From the NCBI RefSeq assembly GCF_021401135.1, contig NZ_JACBFO010000003.1, positions 186,001 to 250,000 of the forward strand: a stretch of 64,000 bases of DNA. Direction: 5' to 3'. This DNA is from Azonexus sp. R2A61. GTDB lineage: Bacteria; Pseudomonadota; Gammaproteobacteria; Burkholderiales; Rhodocyclaceae. Positions 8,796-18,962 of this stretch are shown here, one piece after another. The notes beneath the pieces were generated by a model, which was not told the origin of the DNA, ran no database searches, and was given only the letters and a program-made list of their open reading frames with translations. The position numbers and the translations under genes are program-made. Each line of letters starts with the position of its first letter. The stretch's first letter is position 1.

Positions 8796-9473
8796 TCAGG
8801 CTCCCTTGCGGGCGCCCGGGCGCCAGACGTACATGGCGAGCAGGACGAGGAAGGAGAAGATCAGCATGACGGCGGCCAGACGATGGGCGTCGGCATATTC
8901 CAGGGCTTCGACGTGGTCGTAGATCTGGACCGAGGCCACGCGACTGACGCCGGGGATGTTGCCGCCGATCATCAGCACGACGCCGAATTCGCCGACCGTG
9001 TGGGCAAACGACAGGATGCCGGCGGTGATGAAGCCGGGTAGCGCGAGCGGCACGGCGACGCTGAAGAAGGTGTCGAGCGGCGAGGCGCGCAGGGTTGCGG
9101 CAACCTCCAGCGGCCGGTCGCCGACGGCTTCGAACGCCGTCTGCAGCGGCTGGACCATGAAGGGCAGCGAATAGAACACGGAGGCGACGACCAGCCCCCA
9201 GAATGTGAACGGCAGGGTGCCCAGGCCGATCGACTGGGTGAACTGACCCACCGGGCCGTTCGGGCCCAGTGTGATCAGCAGGTAAAAACCGATCACCGAC
9301 GGCGGCAGGACCAGCGGCAGCGCGACGACGGCACCGATCGGCTGTTTCCACCAGGCCCGGCTGCGCGCCAGCCACCAGGCCAGCGGCGTGCCGAGCATGA
9401 ACAGGATCGTCGTCGTTGTGGCGGCCAGCCGGACGGTCAGTCCGAGGGCCTGCAGGTCGGAATCGGTCAGCAT
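8796..9473 (-). CDS. modB: Molybdate ABC transporter permease ModB
   Basis: This 225-residue inner-membrane permease has about five to six hydrophobic segments and the binding-protein-dependent EAA loop ([25 protein letters not shown], about residues 130-155). Features typical of ModB are [15 protein letters not shown] and [21 protein letters not shown]. It forms the channel for molybdate crossing the inner membrane, paired with ModC. It is encoded 12 bases after modA within the modEABCD operon. Confidence 0.93.
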   Translation of the reverse strand: MLTDSDLQALGLTVRLAATTTTILFMLGTPLAWWLARSRAWWKQPIGAVVALPLVLPPSVIGFYLLITLGPNGPVGQFTQSIGLGTLPFTFWGLVVASVFYSLPFMVQPLQTAFEAVGDRPLEVAATLRASPLDTFFSVAVPLALPGFITAGILSFAHTVGEFGVVLMIGGNIPGVSRVASVQIYDHVEALEYADAHRLAAVMLIFSFLVLLAMYVWRPGARKGA

Positions 9474-9485
9474 GCGTCTATCCGC

Positions 9486-11082
<1,597 letters not shown>

Positions 11083-11098
11083 GGATTGGGTGTTTGTG

Positions 11099-11109
11099 TA
11101 TATAACGGT
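11099..11109 (+). promoter_or_regulatory. ModE-box half-site upstream of modE
   Basis: The sequence TATATAACGGT matches 10 of 11 positions of the right half of the known ModE operator (TATATAACGAT). The left half is not recognisable at the standard six-base spacing. It lies 17 bases before the modE start codon, where a bound repressor would block the promoter. The call rests on consensus knowledge and position. Confidence 0.55.
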
Positions 11110-11208
11110 GGTCGATGTTACCGGAAAAACCTGGGTCTGTTCGGCTTGCGCTATGCTTGGTTACGAATAGGGAATATCGCGGGATTGTCGGGAAAGTGAA
11201 AAAGCCGG

Positions 11209-11229
11209 GCTATTACTTTCGTACATAGC
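11209..11229 (+). promoter_or_regulatory. Imperfect dyad, possible ModE site before the Mop gene
   Basis: An imperfect inverted repeat (GCTAT-TAC, four-base centre, GTACATAGC) sits about 40 bases upstream of the Mop gene start. The right arm resembles the ModE half-site TATATANCGAT with two mismatches. The arms are off the standard spacing by about one base, so this is a weak candidate. Confidence 0.3.
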
Positions 11230-11270
11230 GAAAAATGGGCCAGAAAACGATGTACTGCGGGAGCGATGCG

Positions 11271-11705
11271 ATGAATGTCAGTGCACGCAATGTTTTTAAA
11301 GGGAAAATCTCGGCATTGACCGAAGGTCTGGTCAACGTCGAGGTCGCCGTCGATCTGTCGGGGGGCGATACGCTTGTCGCAATTGCGACAGTGGAAAGCC
11401 TCCGCGGCCTCGGGCTGCAGCCGGGGTGCGAGGTGATGGCCTGGGTCAAGGCGCCCTGGATCATCCTGATCAGCGGCGGCCAGGCCGGCACGCCGGGTTT
11501 TTCGGCGCGCAACCGGTTGACCGGAACGGTGCGCCAGTTGATCCGCGGCGCCCTGAACTGCGAGGTCACGCTGAGCCTGGCCGGCGGCAGTCTGCTGCAT
11601 GCCGTGGTGAGCAACGAGGCGGTACGCGACATGGGCTTGCAGCCGGGACTTCCCGCGACCGCGATGATCAAGGCGAGCGACGTCATTCTCGGCGTGCGTG
11701 GCTGA
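11271..11705 (+). CDS. mop: Di-Mop molbindin, molybdate-storage protein
   Basis: The start is ATG 11271, because GGGAG lies 7 bases upstream; the upstream in-frame ATG at 11235 has no such site. The 144-residue product is two Mop domains and nothing else (about 1-68 and 74-142). Each opens with SARN (SARNVFKGKIS and SARNRLTGTVR) and contains a central VE/CEV strand. Molbindins bind molybdate or tungstate in the cytoplasm as storage or homeostasis proteins. The gene diverges from modE across about 190 bases. It converges on the second Mod-like permease with 5 bases between stop codons. Confidence 0.9.
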   Translation: MNVSARNVFKGKISALTEGLVNVEVAVDLSGGDTLVAIATVESLRGLGLQPGCEVMAWVKAPWIILISGGQAGTPGFSARNRLTGTVRQLIRGALNCEVTLSLAGGSLLHAVVSNEAVRDMGLQPGLPATAMIKASDVILGVRG

Positions 11706-11710
11706 ACGAC

Positions 11711-12406
11711 TCACCAGCCGAGCGGCGCCCGGGCGTTGCGCCGAAGCACGACGAACAGCCCGCCGGTGACCAGGCCGAGCAGGACGGAGATGGCCGCGGC
11801 GCGTTCGAATTCGCCGTTGATCACGGCGTTGTAGATGTCCAGTGAAGCGGTCACGGTGCGTCCTTCGATGTTGCCGCCAAGCATCAGCGTCATGCCGACC
11901 TCGCCCAGCGAACGGCCGAGAGCCAGCACCAGGCCGCCGATCAGCGCATTGCGCAGGTTCGGCAACAGCACGAACCAGAAGATTTGCCATTCCGTCTTGC
12001 CCAGCGTCCTGGCCGCTTCCGCATAGATTTTCGGGATGTTTTCGAACGCCGACTGGACCGGTTTGACGACCAGCGGCAGGCCGGCGACGAAGGCGGCCAG
12101 TACCAGGCCGGAAAACGAAAAGATCAGGTCGATGCCGAAGTGCTCGCGCAACGGCTCGCCGAGCGGACCGCGGCGGCCGAAGATCATCAGCAGCAGGAAA
12201 CCGGTGGCCATCGGCGGAAAGACCAGCGGCAGCGTCACCGCGATATCCAGCGCCGTTCGGCCGCGCCAGCCGGGGCGGGCCAGCGCGTAGCCGAGCGCCA
12301 GTCCGAAAACGACGTGCAGCAGGCTGCCGGCCAGCGCCACCCGGGCCGTCAGCCAGAGCATTTGCTGCGTCTCCGGGCTGACCAGCAGGCTGGCGAATTC
12401 GCCCAC
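11711..12406 (-). CDS. Second ModB-like ABC permease
   Basis: This 231-residue inner-membrane permease begins with GTG at 12406, immediately after the stop of the binding-protein gene. It has about six hydrophobic segments and the EAA loop (IYAEAARTLGKTEWQIFWFVLLP). ModB/CysT-type motifs include LPLVFPPMATGFLLLM and LGRSLGEVGMTLMLGGNIEG. It differs clearly in sequence from ModB at 8.8-9.5 kb, so it is a paralogue and not a recent duplicate. It is the last gene of the TonB-receptor operon. Molybdate, tungstate or a related oxyanion is the expected substrate, inferred from ModB similarity and the ModE-like sites. Confidence 0.85.
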   Translation of the reverse strand: MGEFASLLVSPETQQMLWLTARVALAGSLLHVVFGLALGYALARPGWRGRTALDIAVTLPLVFPPMATGFLLLMIFGRRGPLGEPLREHFGIDLIFSFSGLVLAAFVAGLPLVVKPVQSAFENIPKIYAEAARTLGKTEWQIFWFVLLPNLRNALIGGLVLALGRSLGEVGMTLMLGGNIEGRTVTASLDIYNAVINGEFERAAAISVLLGLVTGGLFVVLRRNARAPLGW

Positions 12407-13132
12407 TCAGAGACCGTGCCTGGCGAGGATGGCCTTGGCTTCCGGTGTTTCGAGGAAACGGCCGAGCGCCTGAACTTCCGGCCGCTGCGCATGGTTGCGC
12501 AGGACGCCGCCGACGATGCGGATCGGCGAATACAGTTTGGCGTCGATTTCGCGATAGCCGCCGATCTTCGGCTGGATGGCCAGCGCTTCCGTGAGGTTGA
12601 TGAAGCCCGCGTCGACTTCGCCGCTGATCAGGTAGGCCGACACTTGCGGTACCGTCGCGACGACCTGCAGCCGGTCCTTGAGCGGGGCCGCCAGGCCGCT
12701 GCGTTCGAGGAATTCGCTGGCGGCGATGCCATAGATGGCGGCTTTCGGGTTGGGCAGCGCGATGCGCGCGAATTTTGCCGTTTTCAGGTCGTCGACCGCA
12801 GCCAGCTGGCCGCCGCTCGGCCAGGCAACGACCAGGCGGCCGTTGCCGAGCGGCAGATAATTCGCCACGTCGAGGCCGTCGACCGCAGCCAGGTAAGCGT
12901 GGTCGCCGAAAACGACGGCGATTTCGCCGCTCTGCCTGATCTGGGCGACGATGTTGCCCATGTTGCCGTAAATCTGGTCGACCTTCTGGCTGCTGTGCTT
13001 CTGGAAGGCTTCGCACAATTCGGCGACCGGCCGTTTGTAGCCGGCACCGGCAGCGATCAGCAGGCTATCGGCGAAAGCCGGCAGGGCGGCCAGCAGACCG
13101 AGGGTCAGGAATAGGCGGCGACAGAGGCGCAT
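12407..13132 (-). CDS. ModA-like periplasmic oxyanion-binding protein
   Basis: This 241-residue protein starts at 13132, behind AAGGAG. Its signal peptide ends around ALPAFA (residues 1-20). It then follows the ModA layout: LLIAAGAGYKRP, GNMGNIVAQIRQSG, ALPNPKAAIYGIAASEFL and GEVDAGFINLTEAL. In place of the usual VAVAANF start it has IAAGAGYK, and it is only distantly similar to ModA at 9.5 kb, so its ligand may differ. Its start overlaps the end of the ATPase gene by 28 bases. It presumably feeds the adjacent ModB-like permease. Confidence 0.82.
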   Translation of the reverse strand: MRLCRRLFLTLGLLAALPAFADSLLIAAGAGYKRPVAELCEAFQKHSSQKVDQIYGNMGNIVAQIRQSGEIAVVFGDHAYLAAVDGLDVANYLPLGNGRLVVAWPSGGQLAAVDDLKTAKFARIALPNPKAAIYGIAASEFLERSGLAAPLKDRLQVVATVPQVSAYLISGEVDAGFINLTEALAIQPKIGGYREIDAKLYSPIRIVGGVLRNHAQRPEVQALGRFLETPEAKAILARHGL

Positions 13133-13845
13133 GGAGGCTCCTTGGGAACGAAGAGTGGCGGATGAATGGATTGCAGGTCGTGCGCCGGGCCGTCGCTGAA
13201 GATCCGGCCGCGATGCAGGCGGACGATGCGTTCGGCCAGTCGGCGGGCCTCCGGCAGGTCGTGGGTGACGACGATGGCGTGGTCGGCCAGGCCGGCTTCG
13301 CGCACGGTCTGCAGCAGCGTCTGCATGGCCTGGCGCAGTTCCGGGTCGAGTGCCGACAGCGGCTCGTCGAGCAGCAGGATGCGCGGCTCGGCAGCCAGTG
13401 CCCGGGCCAGCGCCAGCCGCTGTTTCTGACCGCCGGACAGCGCCGACGGGTAACGATCCGCCAGTTGCGCCAGGCCGACCAGTTCGAGCAGCTCGTCGAG
13501 GCGCGCCGACGGCGTTTCGGGGCGGCGGGCGAAGGCCAGCTGCTGGCGTGCCGTCATGTGCGGGAACAGGGCATGTTCCTGGAAGACGTAGCCGATGCGG
13601 CGCAGCCGGGTTGGCAGGACGATACCGCGCTCGCTGTCCAGCCAGCAGTCGTCGCCGACTCGGATGAATCCGCTTTCCGGCGATTCGAGCCCGGCCAGCA
13701 GGCGCAGCAGCGAGGTCTTGCCGGCCCCGGAGGGGCCTTGCAGGGCCAGCCATTCGCCCGGCCCGAGCGTCAATTCGACATCGAGCCGGGACGATCCGCT
13801 GGCGAAGGCCAGCGTCCGCTGCAGCCGGAAATGCAGGGCGCTCAC
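13105..13845 (-). CDS. ModC-like ABC transporter ATPase lacking a Mop domain
   Basis: The start is taken as GTG 13845 (VSALHFRLQR), which overlaps the stop of the small upstream gene as GTGA and implies translational coupling. The 246-residue protein has Walker A GPSGAGKTS (about 36-44), the Q-loop YVFQEHALFPHM, signature LSGGQKQR, Walker B ILLLDEPLSALD and switch His VVTHDLPE. It lacks the C-terminal Mop domain of classical ModC and so cannot sense cytoplasmic molybdate that way. It pairs with the ModB-like permease and ModA-like binding protein downstream. Confidence 0.85.
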   Translation of the reverse strand: MSALHFRLQRTLAFASGSSRLDVELTLGPGEWLALQGPSGAGKTSLLRLLAGLESPESGFIRVGDDCWLDSERGIVLPTRLRRIGYVFQEHALFPHMTARQQLAFARRPETPSARLDELLELVGLAQLADRYPSALSGGQKQRLALARALAAEPRILLLDEPLSALDPELRQAMQTLLQTVREAGLADHAIVVTHDLPEARRLAERIVRLHRGRIFSDGPAHDLQSIHPPLFVPKEPPCASVAAYS

Positions 13846-14039
13846 GATTCGGCGTCCCGTGTCGGAGGGGTTTCGTCCGTTGGCGTGAGGGTTTGCCCGG
13901 CGGGTTTTTCCGCCGAAAAGTCGACGTGGATGATCTCGGCCGACGGCAATGGACGGGCCATCCGGAAACCGCCGCAACAACCGTGGGCCATCGCGGCGCC
14001 GGGGCTGATGCGGGTAAGCGGGAGCGTGGGGCGGTTCAT
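13842..14039 (-). CDS. Small protein with HGCCGG motif, 65 aa
   Basis: I do not recognise this protein, but it has the marks of a real gene. AAAGGAG sits at the right distance before ATG 14039. Its stop overlaps the GTG of the ATPase gene, and the gap it fills would otherwise be empty. The product has an adjacent cysteine pair in AHGCCGG (about residues 18-24) and a Thr/Pro/Glu-rich tail with no membrane segment. A His-Gly-Cys-Cys cluster could bind a metal or a thiometallate. That reading is inference from composition and from its place between a haem protein and a metal-oxyanion ABC transporter. Confidence 0.6.
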   Translation of the reverse strand: MNRPTLPLTRISPGAAMAHGCCGGFRMARPLPSAEIIHVDFSAEKPAGQTLTPTDETPPTRDAES

Positions 14040-14061
14040 GCGGTCTCCTTTCGGGGCGGGG

Positions 14062-15369
14062 TCACAGGGCGTTCAGGAAGGCGATCAGTTCGTCGCGGGT
14101 CTGCCGGTCGGCGGCGGCATAGCGCTGGCGCGCCGCGAGTGCTTCGCCGCCGTGCCACAGGATGGCTTCTTCGAAGTTGCGGGCGCGGCCGTCGTGCAGG
14201 TAACCGACCTTTTCGTTGATCGCTGCCAGGCGACCGATGCCCCACAGCGGTGCCGTCCGCCATTCGCGGCCGGTGGCTTGGTGATCGGGGCGATGGTCGG
14301 CGAGCTCGGCGCCCATGTCATGCAGCAGCAGGTCGGTGTACGGGGCGATCTCGCGTTCGGCCAGATGACGTGACGCGCCGGGTCCGGTGCGCAGGCTGGG
14401 CAGATGGCAGAGCTGGCAGCCGAAGGCGGAAAAATGCGCGGCGCCGCGGTCGACCGCAGGATTGCGGTTGTCCGGTCGTGGCGGCGGTGCAAGGTGGGCG
14501 ACGTAGAAGGTGATGTCGCTCAGTTGCTGCATGCTCAGTTCCGGACGGCCGCCATCCGGCGCCTGGCGGCAGGCGCGCTGGGCCGGCGTGCAGTTTTCTT
14601 CCGGAAAGCGCGGCGAGGTGATGCTCATGTCGCCGTGGAAGGCGCCGGCGATCTGGAATTCCAGGTCATGGGCATTGGCCTTCAGGCCGAAGCGGCCGAC
14701 CGGTCCTTGCGGGCTGTTGATGCGGTTGACCCGGCCGCGTACGCCGTCCGGCTTGGCGGCCGCTGCCAACGCCAGCAAGGTGCTGTCGGGCACCGCGTCG
14801 AGCAGGCCGAGGCCGGCCACCGGCGGGCCGACGCGCAACGAGGTCATGACCGGACCGAGCGGCCCGTAGGCCAGTTCGGTGAAGCGGACGAGCGGGCTGC
14901 GCAGTTCGACGAGCGTGCCGTCGGCGAGCTTTTCGTGGCGGGTCTGCCAGCGGATTTCGGCACGCCCTTCGCCGGGAACGCCGGGAATGCCTTCCTCGTT
15001 CAACTGGTCGCCATAGACCGGGTGCGGCCTGGCACCGCCCGGCGCTTTTACCGACAAGCGCACGAGCATGGTCTGCATGCGTTGTGCCGGGCCTTCGGGA
15101 GCGCCGCCGCGGCCGTTCTTCGGGTGGCAGGAAATGCAGGCGAGGCGGTTGTACAGCGGTCCCAGCCCGTCGAATTCGCGGTCGCTGGCCGGCGCGATCA
15201 CCCAGCTCTGCCGGAACAGGCTGCGGCCGCGCAGGAAGCTGGCCATTTCCGTTTCGTCCAGGCCGGGTAACGGGCGGCTCAGGATGTCGCGGTCGACCGT
15301 GCCCGGATCGGCAAAAAGCGGCACGGCAGCGAGCAGTGCGAGCAGCGGCAGGCGATGCCGGGCCTTCAT
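14062..15369 (-). CDS. Di-haem c-type oxidoreductase (DUF1111 family)
   Basis: The start at 15369 overlaps the upstream gene's stop by 4 bases (ATGA) and gives a signal peptide (residues 1-20). The mature protein (435 aa in all) carries two c-haem sites, CISCH at about 88-92 and CQLCH at about 325-329, and the DUF1111 layout (FDGLGPLYNRLACISCH, GRFGLKAN, YTDLLLHDMG, REWRTAPLWGIG, YLHDGRARNFEEAILWHGGEA). These are periplasmic relatives of MauG/cytochrome c peroxidase with no settled reaction. In this operon it may change the redox state of a metal or chelator during uptake; that role is speculative. Confidence 0.82.
   Translation of the reverse strand: MKARHRLPLLALLAAVPLFADPGTVDRDILSRPLPGLDETEMASFLRGRSLFRQSWVIAPASDREFDGLGPLYNRLACISCHPKNGRGGAPEGPAQRMQTMLVRLSVKAPGGARPHPVYGDQLNEEGIPGVPGEGRAEIRWQTRHEKLADGTLVELRSPLVRFTELAYGPLGPVMTSLRVGPPVAGLGLLDAVPDSTLLALAAAAKPDGVRGRVNRINSPQGPVGRFGLKANAHDLEFQIAGAFHGDMSITSPRFPEENCTPAQRACRQAPDGGRPELSMQQLSDITFYVAHLAPPPRPDNRNPAVDRGAAHFSAFGCQLCHLPSLRTGPGASRHLAEREIAPYTDLLLHDMGAELADHRPDHQATGREWRTAPLWGIGRLAAINEKVGYLHDGRARNFEEAILWHGGEALAARQRYAAADRQTRDELIAFLNAL
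14446..14457. repeat. Iterated palindrome GCGGTCGACCGC, copy in the di-haem gene
   Basis: This is an exact 12-base copy within the DUF1111 coding region. A copy with one mismatch (GCGGTCGACCGT) lies near the start of the same gene at 15289-15300. Confidence 0.6.
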
Positions 15370-16670
15370 GCCTCGATCTCCGCCAGCAGGCGGCGTGCTT
15401 CCTGGCGCTGGGTGGCGCAGCTCAGCCGCCAGCCGGCGATCAGGCCGCGCTCGCCCTTCTCGTTGTCGGCAAAGATTTTCCGCAGTTCCGGGGCATCGGC
15501 GCCGGCTTCGTCGATCGGCGGGCGGCTCAGCGCCCGACGGACCGCGGAGAGGTCGCGGCCGCTCGCCTCCAGGCGATGGACGCGCTGCCACAGCGGACGC
15601 AGTTCGTCGTGTACCTCGGCCAGCATGTGCTGGAAGATCGCGCTGCTGATCGCCAGCCGGTCGCGCGCCCGGTTGCCGTCGAACTGCAGTCCGCCCCGGT
15701 CGGCGGCCTGGAAGGGGTTGTACTGCGTTTCCGGCAGGTCGGCATAAACGTCCGGGCGGACCGGCAGGCGCCGGATGTCGGGGTGCAGCAGCAGGCGCTG
15801 GCCGGCCGGCGACAACACGAAATCGATGAAGGCCTTGCCGCCGTCGGGATTGGCGCTGTCCCGCGTCGCCGCGATGTGCGCCGGGTTCAGGCCGGTGTGC
15901 CGCGGGTAGGCGAAGCCGATGCGGGCGCCGTTGGCAATGGCCGAGTTGACGAAGAAGTCGATCGACAGGCCGAGGCAGCAGCGGCCGTCGGCGATGTGGT
16001 CGGTGACGAAGGTGGCGCCGCGGTCGACCAGCAAGGCGTTGCCGGCGATTTCGCTCCACAGCGCCCAGCCTTTGTCCCAGCCCCAGGCCTGCAACACGAT
16101 TTCCACCATCGGTGGCGCGAAGCCGACCTGTTGCGGTACCGGCAGGGCGATCAGGCCGGCCAGGCGGGGATCGGTCAACTGGTCCCAGTCGGTTGGCGGG
16201 CGCATCTGCCGGGCGGCAAACCACGCGGGATCGTAAGCGAAACCGAAACCGGCGATTTCGCTGGCGGTGTAGAAACCTTCCGCGTCGCCCAGCCGGGTGT
16301 TGCCGATGCGGGCGGGCAGCGGCTTGCGGTCGACCGGCAGCGGACGCCAGATTCCGGCGGCGGCCAGCCGGGCGAAATTGCGCGGCGACGGCGACCAGTA
16401 GACATCGGCGCCGCCGTGCCCGGGTTGTTCCAGGAAGGGGGCCGCATCGCGCGCGTTGCGCCAGATCACCTGCAGGCGGTATTGCGGATGGGCGGCTTCG
16501 AAGCCGGCCTCGAGACGCGACACGAATTCGTCCGGATAGCTGGTCACGACGGTCACTGTCTGGCGCCTGGCCGGCTCGCCGGCCCGCCCGAGGGCGGGCA
16601 GTCCGGCGAGCGCGGCGGCGAGCAGCAGGCGTCGCCGGATCGGGGAAAAGTCAGAAGCGGTAGGCGACAT
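15366..16670 (-). CDS. Iron/thiamine-type ABC substrate-binding protein, long form
   Basis: This 434-residue secreted binding protein has a Tat-like leader (SPIRRRLLLAAALAGLPALGRA). It belongs to the Fe3+/spermidine/thiamine class (VTVVTSYPDEFVSRLEAGFEAAHP, ADVYWSPSPRNFARL, a DWDQLTDPRLAGLIALP segment, and FVLSPAGQRLLLHPDIRRLPVRPD). It is roughly 80-90 residues longer than usual, with a helical C-terminal extension from about 345. Its gene overlaps the receptor gene by 20 bases and the haem gene by 4. No permease of its class is adjacent. It therefore either works with the Mod-like permease or acts as a periplasmic carrier between the receptor and another transporter. Confidence 0.78.
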   Translation of the reverse strand: MSPTASDFSPIRRRLLLAAALAGLPALGRAGEPARRQTVTVVTSYPDEFVSRLEAGFEAAHPQYRLQVIWRNARDAAPFLEQPGHGGADVYWSPSPRNFARLAAAGIWRPLPVDRKPLPARIGNTRLGDAEGFYTASEIAGFGFAYDPAWFAARQMRPPTDWDQLTDPRLAGLIALPVPQQVGFAPPMVEIVLQAWGWDKGWALWSEIAGNALLVDRGATFVTDHIADGRCCLGLSIDFFVNSAIANGARIGFAYPRHTGLNPAHIAATRDSANPDGGKAFIDFVLSPAGQRLLLHPDIRRLPVRPDVYADLPETQYNPFQAADRGGLQFDGNRARDRLAISSAIFQHMLAEVHDELRPLWQRVHRLEASGRDLSAVRRALSRPPIDEAGADAPELRKIFADNEKGERGLIAGWRLSCATQRQEARRLLAEIEA

Positions 16671-18645
16671 TGGCGAAGTAGTTCCGGCCGGGGTTGGGGA
16701 AGCCGTAGGCGAGCTGGTAGTTCTCGTCGGTGACGTTGTTTACGCCGCCTTCGACGGTCACGTCCTTGAGCGGGCGCCAGGCCAGCTTCAGGTTGAGCGT
16801 GGTGAAGCTGTCCAGCTTGACGGTGTTCGACGCCCAACGGCCCGAGTCGTATTCGACGAAGGGAATGAAATCGACCTGGCTGCCGAGTCTGGCGATGGCG
16901 AAGGCGGTCAGCTTGTGGCGCGGAATGTCGGTGATGCGCATGCCGGGATTGCTCTTGTTGCTGAAGCTGATGTAGGTGTAGCTGCTGCCGATTTCCAGGT
17001 TGTTGCCGATCGGCGTGCGCAGGCCGAGTTCGATGCCGGTCGAGTCGACCTTGCCGACGTTCTGCATCTGGCAGGGCGTGGCCGGGCTGCAGTTGGCGGT
17101 GCCCGGCTGATAGACGGTCTGGATCTTGTCGTCGATCCGGCTATGGAAGACGGCCGCCTCGGCCCGGGCGCCGGCCCAGGGCGTGCCCTGGTAGCCGACT
17201 TCGTAATTGAGCGAGGTTTCGGCTTTCAGCATCGGGTTTTCGACATAGTTGCCGAAACGCAGCGAGAAACGGTCCTTCAGGGTCGGCAGGCGGGTCTTCT
17301 CGGCAATGCTCGCGTAGAAGCGGGTGCTGTCGTTCAGATCGAAATAGAGCGCGGCCTGCGGATTGGTCGCGGTCTTCTTGTCGGAGGTGTCGAAGGCCGG
17401 CCAGCCGCTCTTGTACACGTGGTCGGCCCGCAGGCTGTGGTGGGAGAGGCCGAGCGACAGCAGCCACTGCGGCGAGAAGCGGATGTTGTCCTCCAGCGCA
17501 ACGCTGGTCAGGATGTCCTTGAACGACTCGTCGGTGGCGCCGGCACCGTTGGTGTTCACGTGCTTGTCCACCTTGTACAGCGTGTACAGCTTGATTTCCT
17601 GATGGCTCAGGCGGACCGAGCTGAGTTCGACCGAGGCGCCATAGCTTTTGTCGTTATAGACACTGACCCCGGTCACCGGGTTGTAGGTGGTGTAGGTATT
17701 GTTGCTGTAGATGCGCAGGTCGTTGTCGAACTTGTCGCCGAAAACGCGGACCTTCAGGGTTTCCTTGCCGCCGAGCGCGGTCTTCGAGACGAAATAAAGG
17801 CTCTCCTTGTCCCAGTAGGGCCAGCGCCAGTAGCGGGCGGTCGGTACGGTGGAGGGCGGCTGGTCTTTCTGGCCGTTCTGCTTGTAATAGCTCAGGCTGT
17901 ATTCGTCGGTGGCGTTCGGCGTCAGGCCGAGCTTGAGCGAGACCCGGCTGTCCTGGCGGCTGGAGTTTTCGCGGCGGCCGCCATCCTCGGTGGCGGTCGG
18001 CGTGAAGTCGGACGACAGCTTGAAGTAGTCGGATTCGATGTAGGAGGCGCCAAGCTGGGCGTACCACATGCCCTGGTTGGTACCGACGTTGAATGCCGCC
18101 TTGCGCTCGTTGCCCGAGGCGATGCCGGCGCTGATGTCGCCCTCCAGTGCCTTGCGCGGCTTGCGGGAGATCAGGTTGATGGCGCCGCCGAGCGCATTCG
18201 GTCCGAAGGCGACCGAACTGAAACCCTTGACCACCTGGATGGCCGACAGGTCGGCGGTGGTGAAGCGGTTCATGTCGACATAGCCGTCGTACGGCACATA
18301 GACCGGGATGCCGTCGATGAACAGCGGTGCCTGGCGGGCGTCGTAGCCGCGCACGTAGACCATCTTCTCGTTGCGCGAATTGGTCGAGATCGAGACGCCG
18401 GACAGCAGATTGACCGCATCGCCGACGTTTTCGCGGTTGAAGCTGTCCATGTCCTTGCGGGTGACCACCGAGGCCACCTGTTCCGACTCGATTTCGCCGG
18501 TGGCGGTAGCCTGTCCGGTGACCAGGACGGTCCCCAGTTCGAAGACGGAAGCGGTATCCGCCGCCCAGCTCGGCGCACTGCCGATGAGGCCGGCGATGGT
18601 CCCGGCCAGGATGCTCAGACGAGCCGGATGTTTGGTCGATTGCAT
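16651..18645 (-). CDS. TonB-dependent outer-membrane receptor
   Basis: This 664-residue receptor has a signal peptide (residues 1-28, ending PSWA) and a TonB-box-like segment near ELGTVLVTG. The plug domain (about 55-165) shows VYVRGYDARQAPLFIDGIPVYVP and VVKGFSSVAFGPNALGGAINLISRKP. The 22-strand barrel ends in the terminal Phe of ANVAYRF. It imports a scarce ligand across the outer membrane using TonB energy. The operon encodes Mod-like ABC parts and is preceded by ModE-like boxes, so the ligand may be molybdate, tungstate or a molybdenum chelate and not ferric siderophore. This is inferred from context. Confidence 0.92.
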   Translation of the reverse strand: MQSTKHPARLSILAGTIAGLIGSAPSWAADTASVFELGTVLVTGQATATGEIESEQVASVVTRKDMDSFNRENVGDAVNLLSGVSISTNSRNEKMVYVRGYDARQAPLFIDGIPVYVPYDGYVDMNRFTTADLSAIQVVKGFSSVAFGPNALGGAINLISRKPRKALEGDISAGIASGNERKAAFNVGTNQGMWYAQLGASYIESDYFKLSSDFTPTATEDGGRRENSSRQDSRVSLKLGLTPNATDEYSLSYYKQNGQKDQPPSTVPTARYWRWPYWDKESLYFVSKTALGGKETLKVRVFGDKFDNDLRIYSNNTYTTYNPVTGVSVYNDKSYGASVELSSVRLSHQEIKLYTLYKVDKHVNTNGAGATDESFKDILTSVALEDNIRFSPQWLLSLGLSHHSLRADHVYKSGWPAFDTSDKKTATNPQAALYFDLNDSTRFYASIAEKTRLPTLKDRFSLRFGNYVENPMLKAETSLNYEVGYQGTPWAGARAEAAVFHSRIDDKIQTVYQPGTANCSPATPCQMQNVGKVDSTGIELGLRTPIGNNLEIGSSYTYISFSNKSNPGMRITDIPRHKLTAFAIARLGSQVDFIPFVEYDSGRWASNTVKLDSFTTLNLKLAWRPLKDVTVEGGVNNVTDENYQLAYGFPNPGRNYFANVAYRF

Positions 18646-18962
18646 GAAACCCCCTTGTTTCCCTGTGTTTGATTGAATTCTTCGGTGAAGTCCGGTGCCG
18701 TTTTCATGGCCTTGCCGAGGTCGACCTCGCGCGTTTGTCCGGGCAGCGTGACGACCAGGTGCAGTTCCCCGCCCAGCCCGGCGAGGTAGCGGCGCAAGGT
18801 CGAGATGTGCATGTCCAGCTGCCGTTCGATCTTGGCCACGTGGGGCTGGCTGATGCCGAGGCTGGCCGACAGCGCGATCTGCGACAGCCCGAGCTCGCGG
18901 CGGAGTTCGCCGAGCGGCGTGGTGTTTTCGGCGTCAGCGCGGCATGTCTGGATGGATGGCAT
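18615..18962 (-). CDS. XRE-family helix-turn-helix regulator (HigA-like)
   Basis: The 115-residue protein has a clear XRE/Cro HTH at about 16-55 (LGELRRELGLSQIALSASLGISQPHVAKIER). A short beta-rich C-terminal half follows (TLRRYLAGLGGELHLVVTLPG), as in HigA antitoxins and small autonomous regulators. It overlaps the TonB-receptor gene by 31 bases and the gene upstream by 29, so all three are translationally linked. A toxin partner is possible in the upstream gene, but that protein does not resemble HigB. It more likely tunes this uptake operon. Confidence 0.78.
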   Translation of the reverse strand: MPSIQTCRADAENTTPLGELRRELGLSQIALSASLGISQPHVAKIERQLDMHISTLRRYLAGLGGELHLVVTLPGQTREVDLGKAMKTAPDFTEEFNQTQGNKGVSCNRPNIRLV

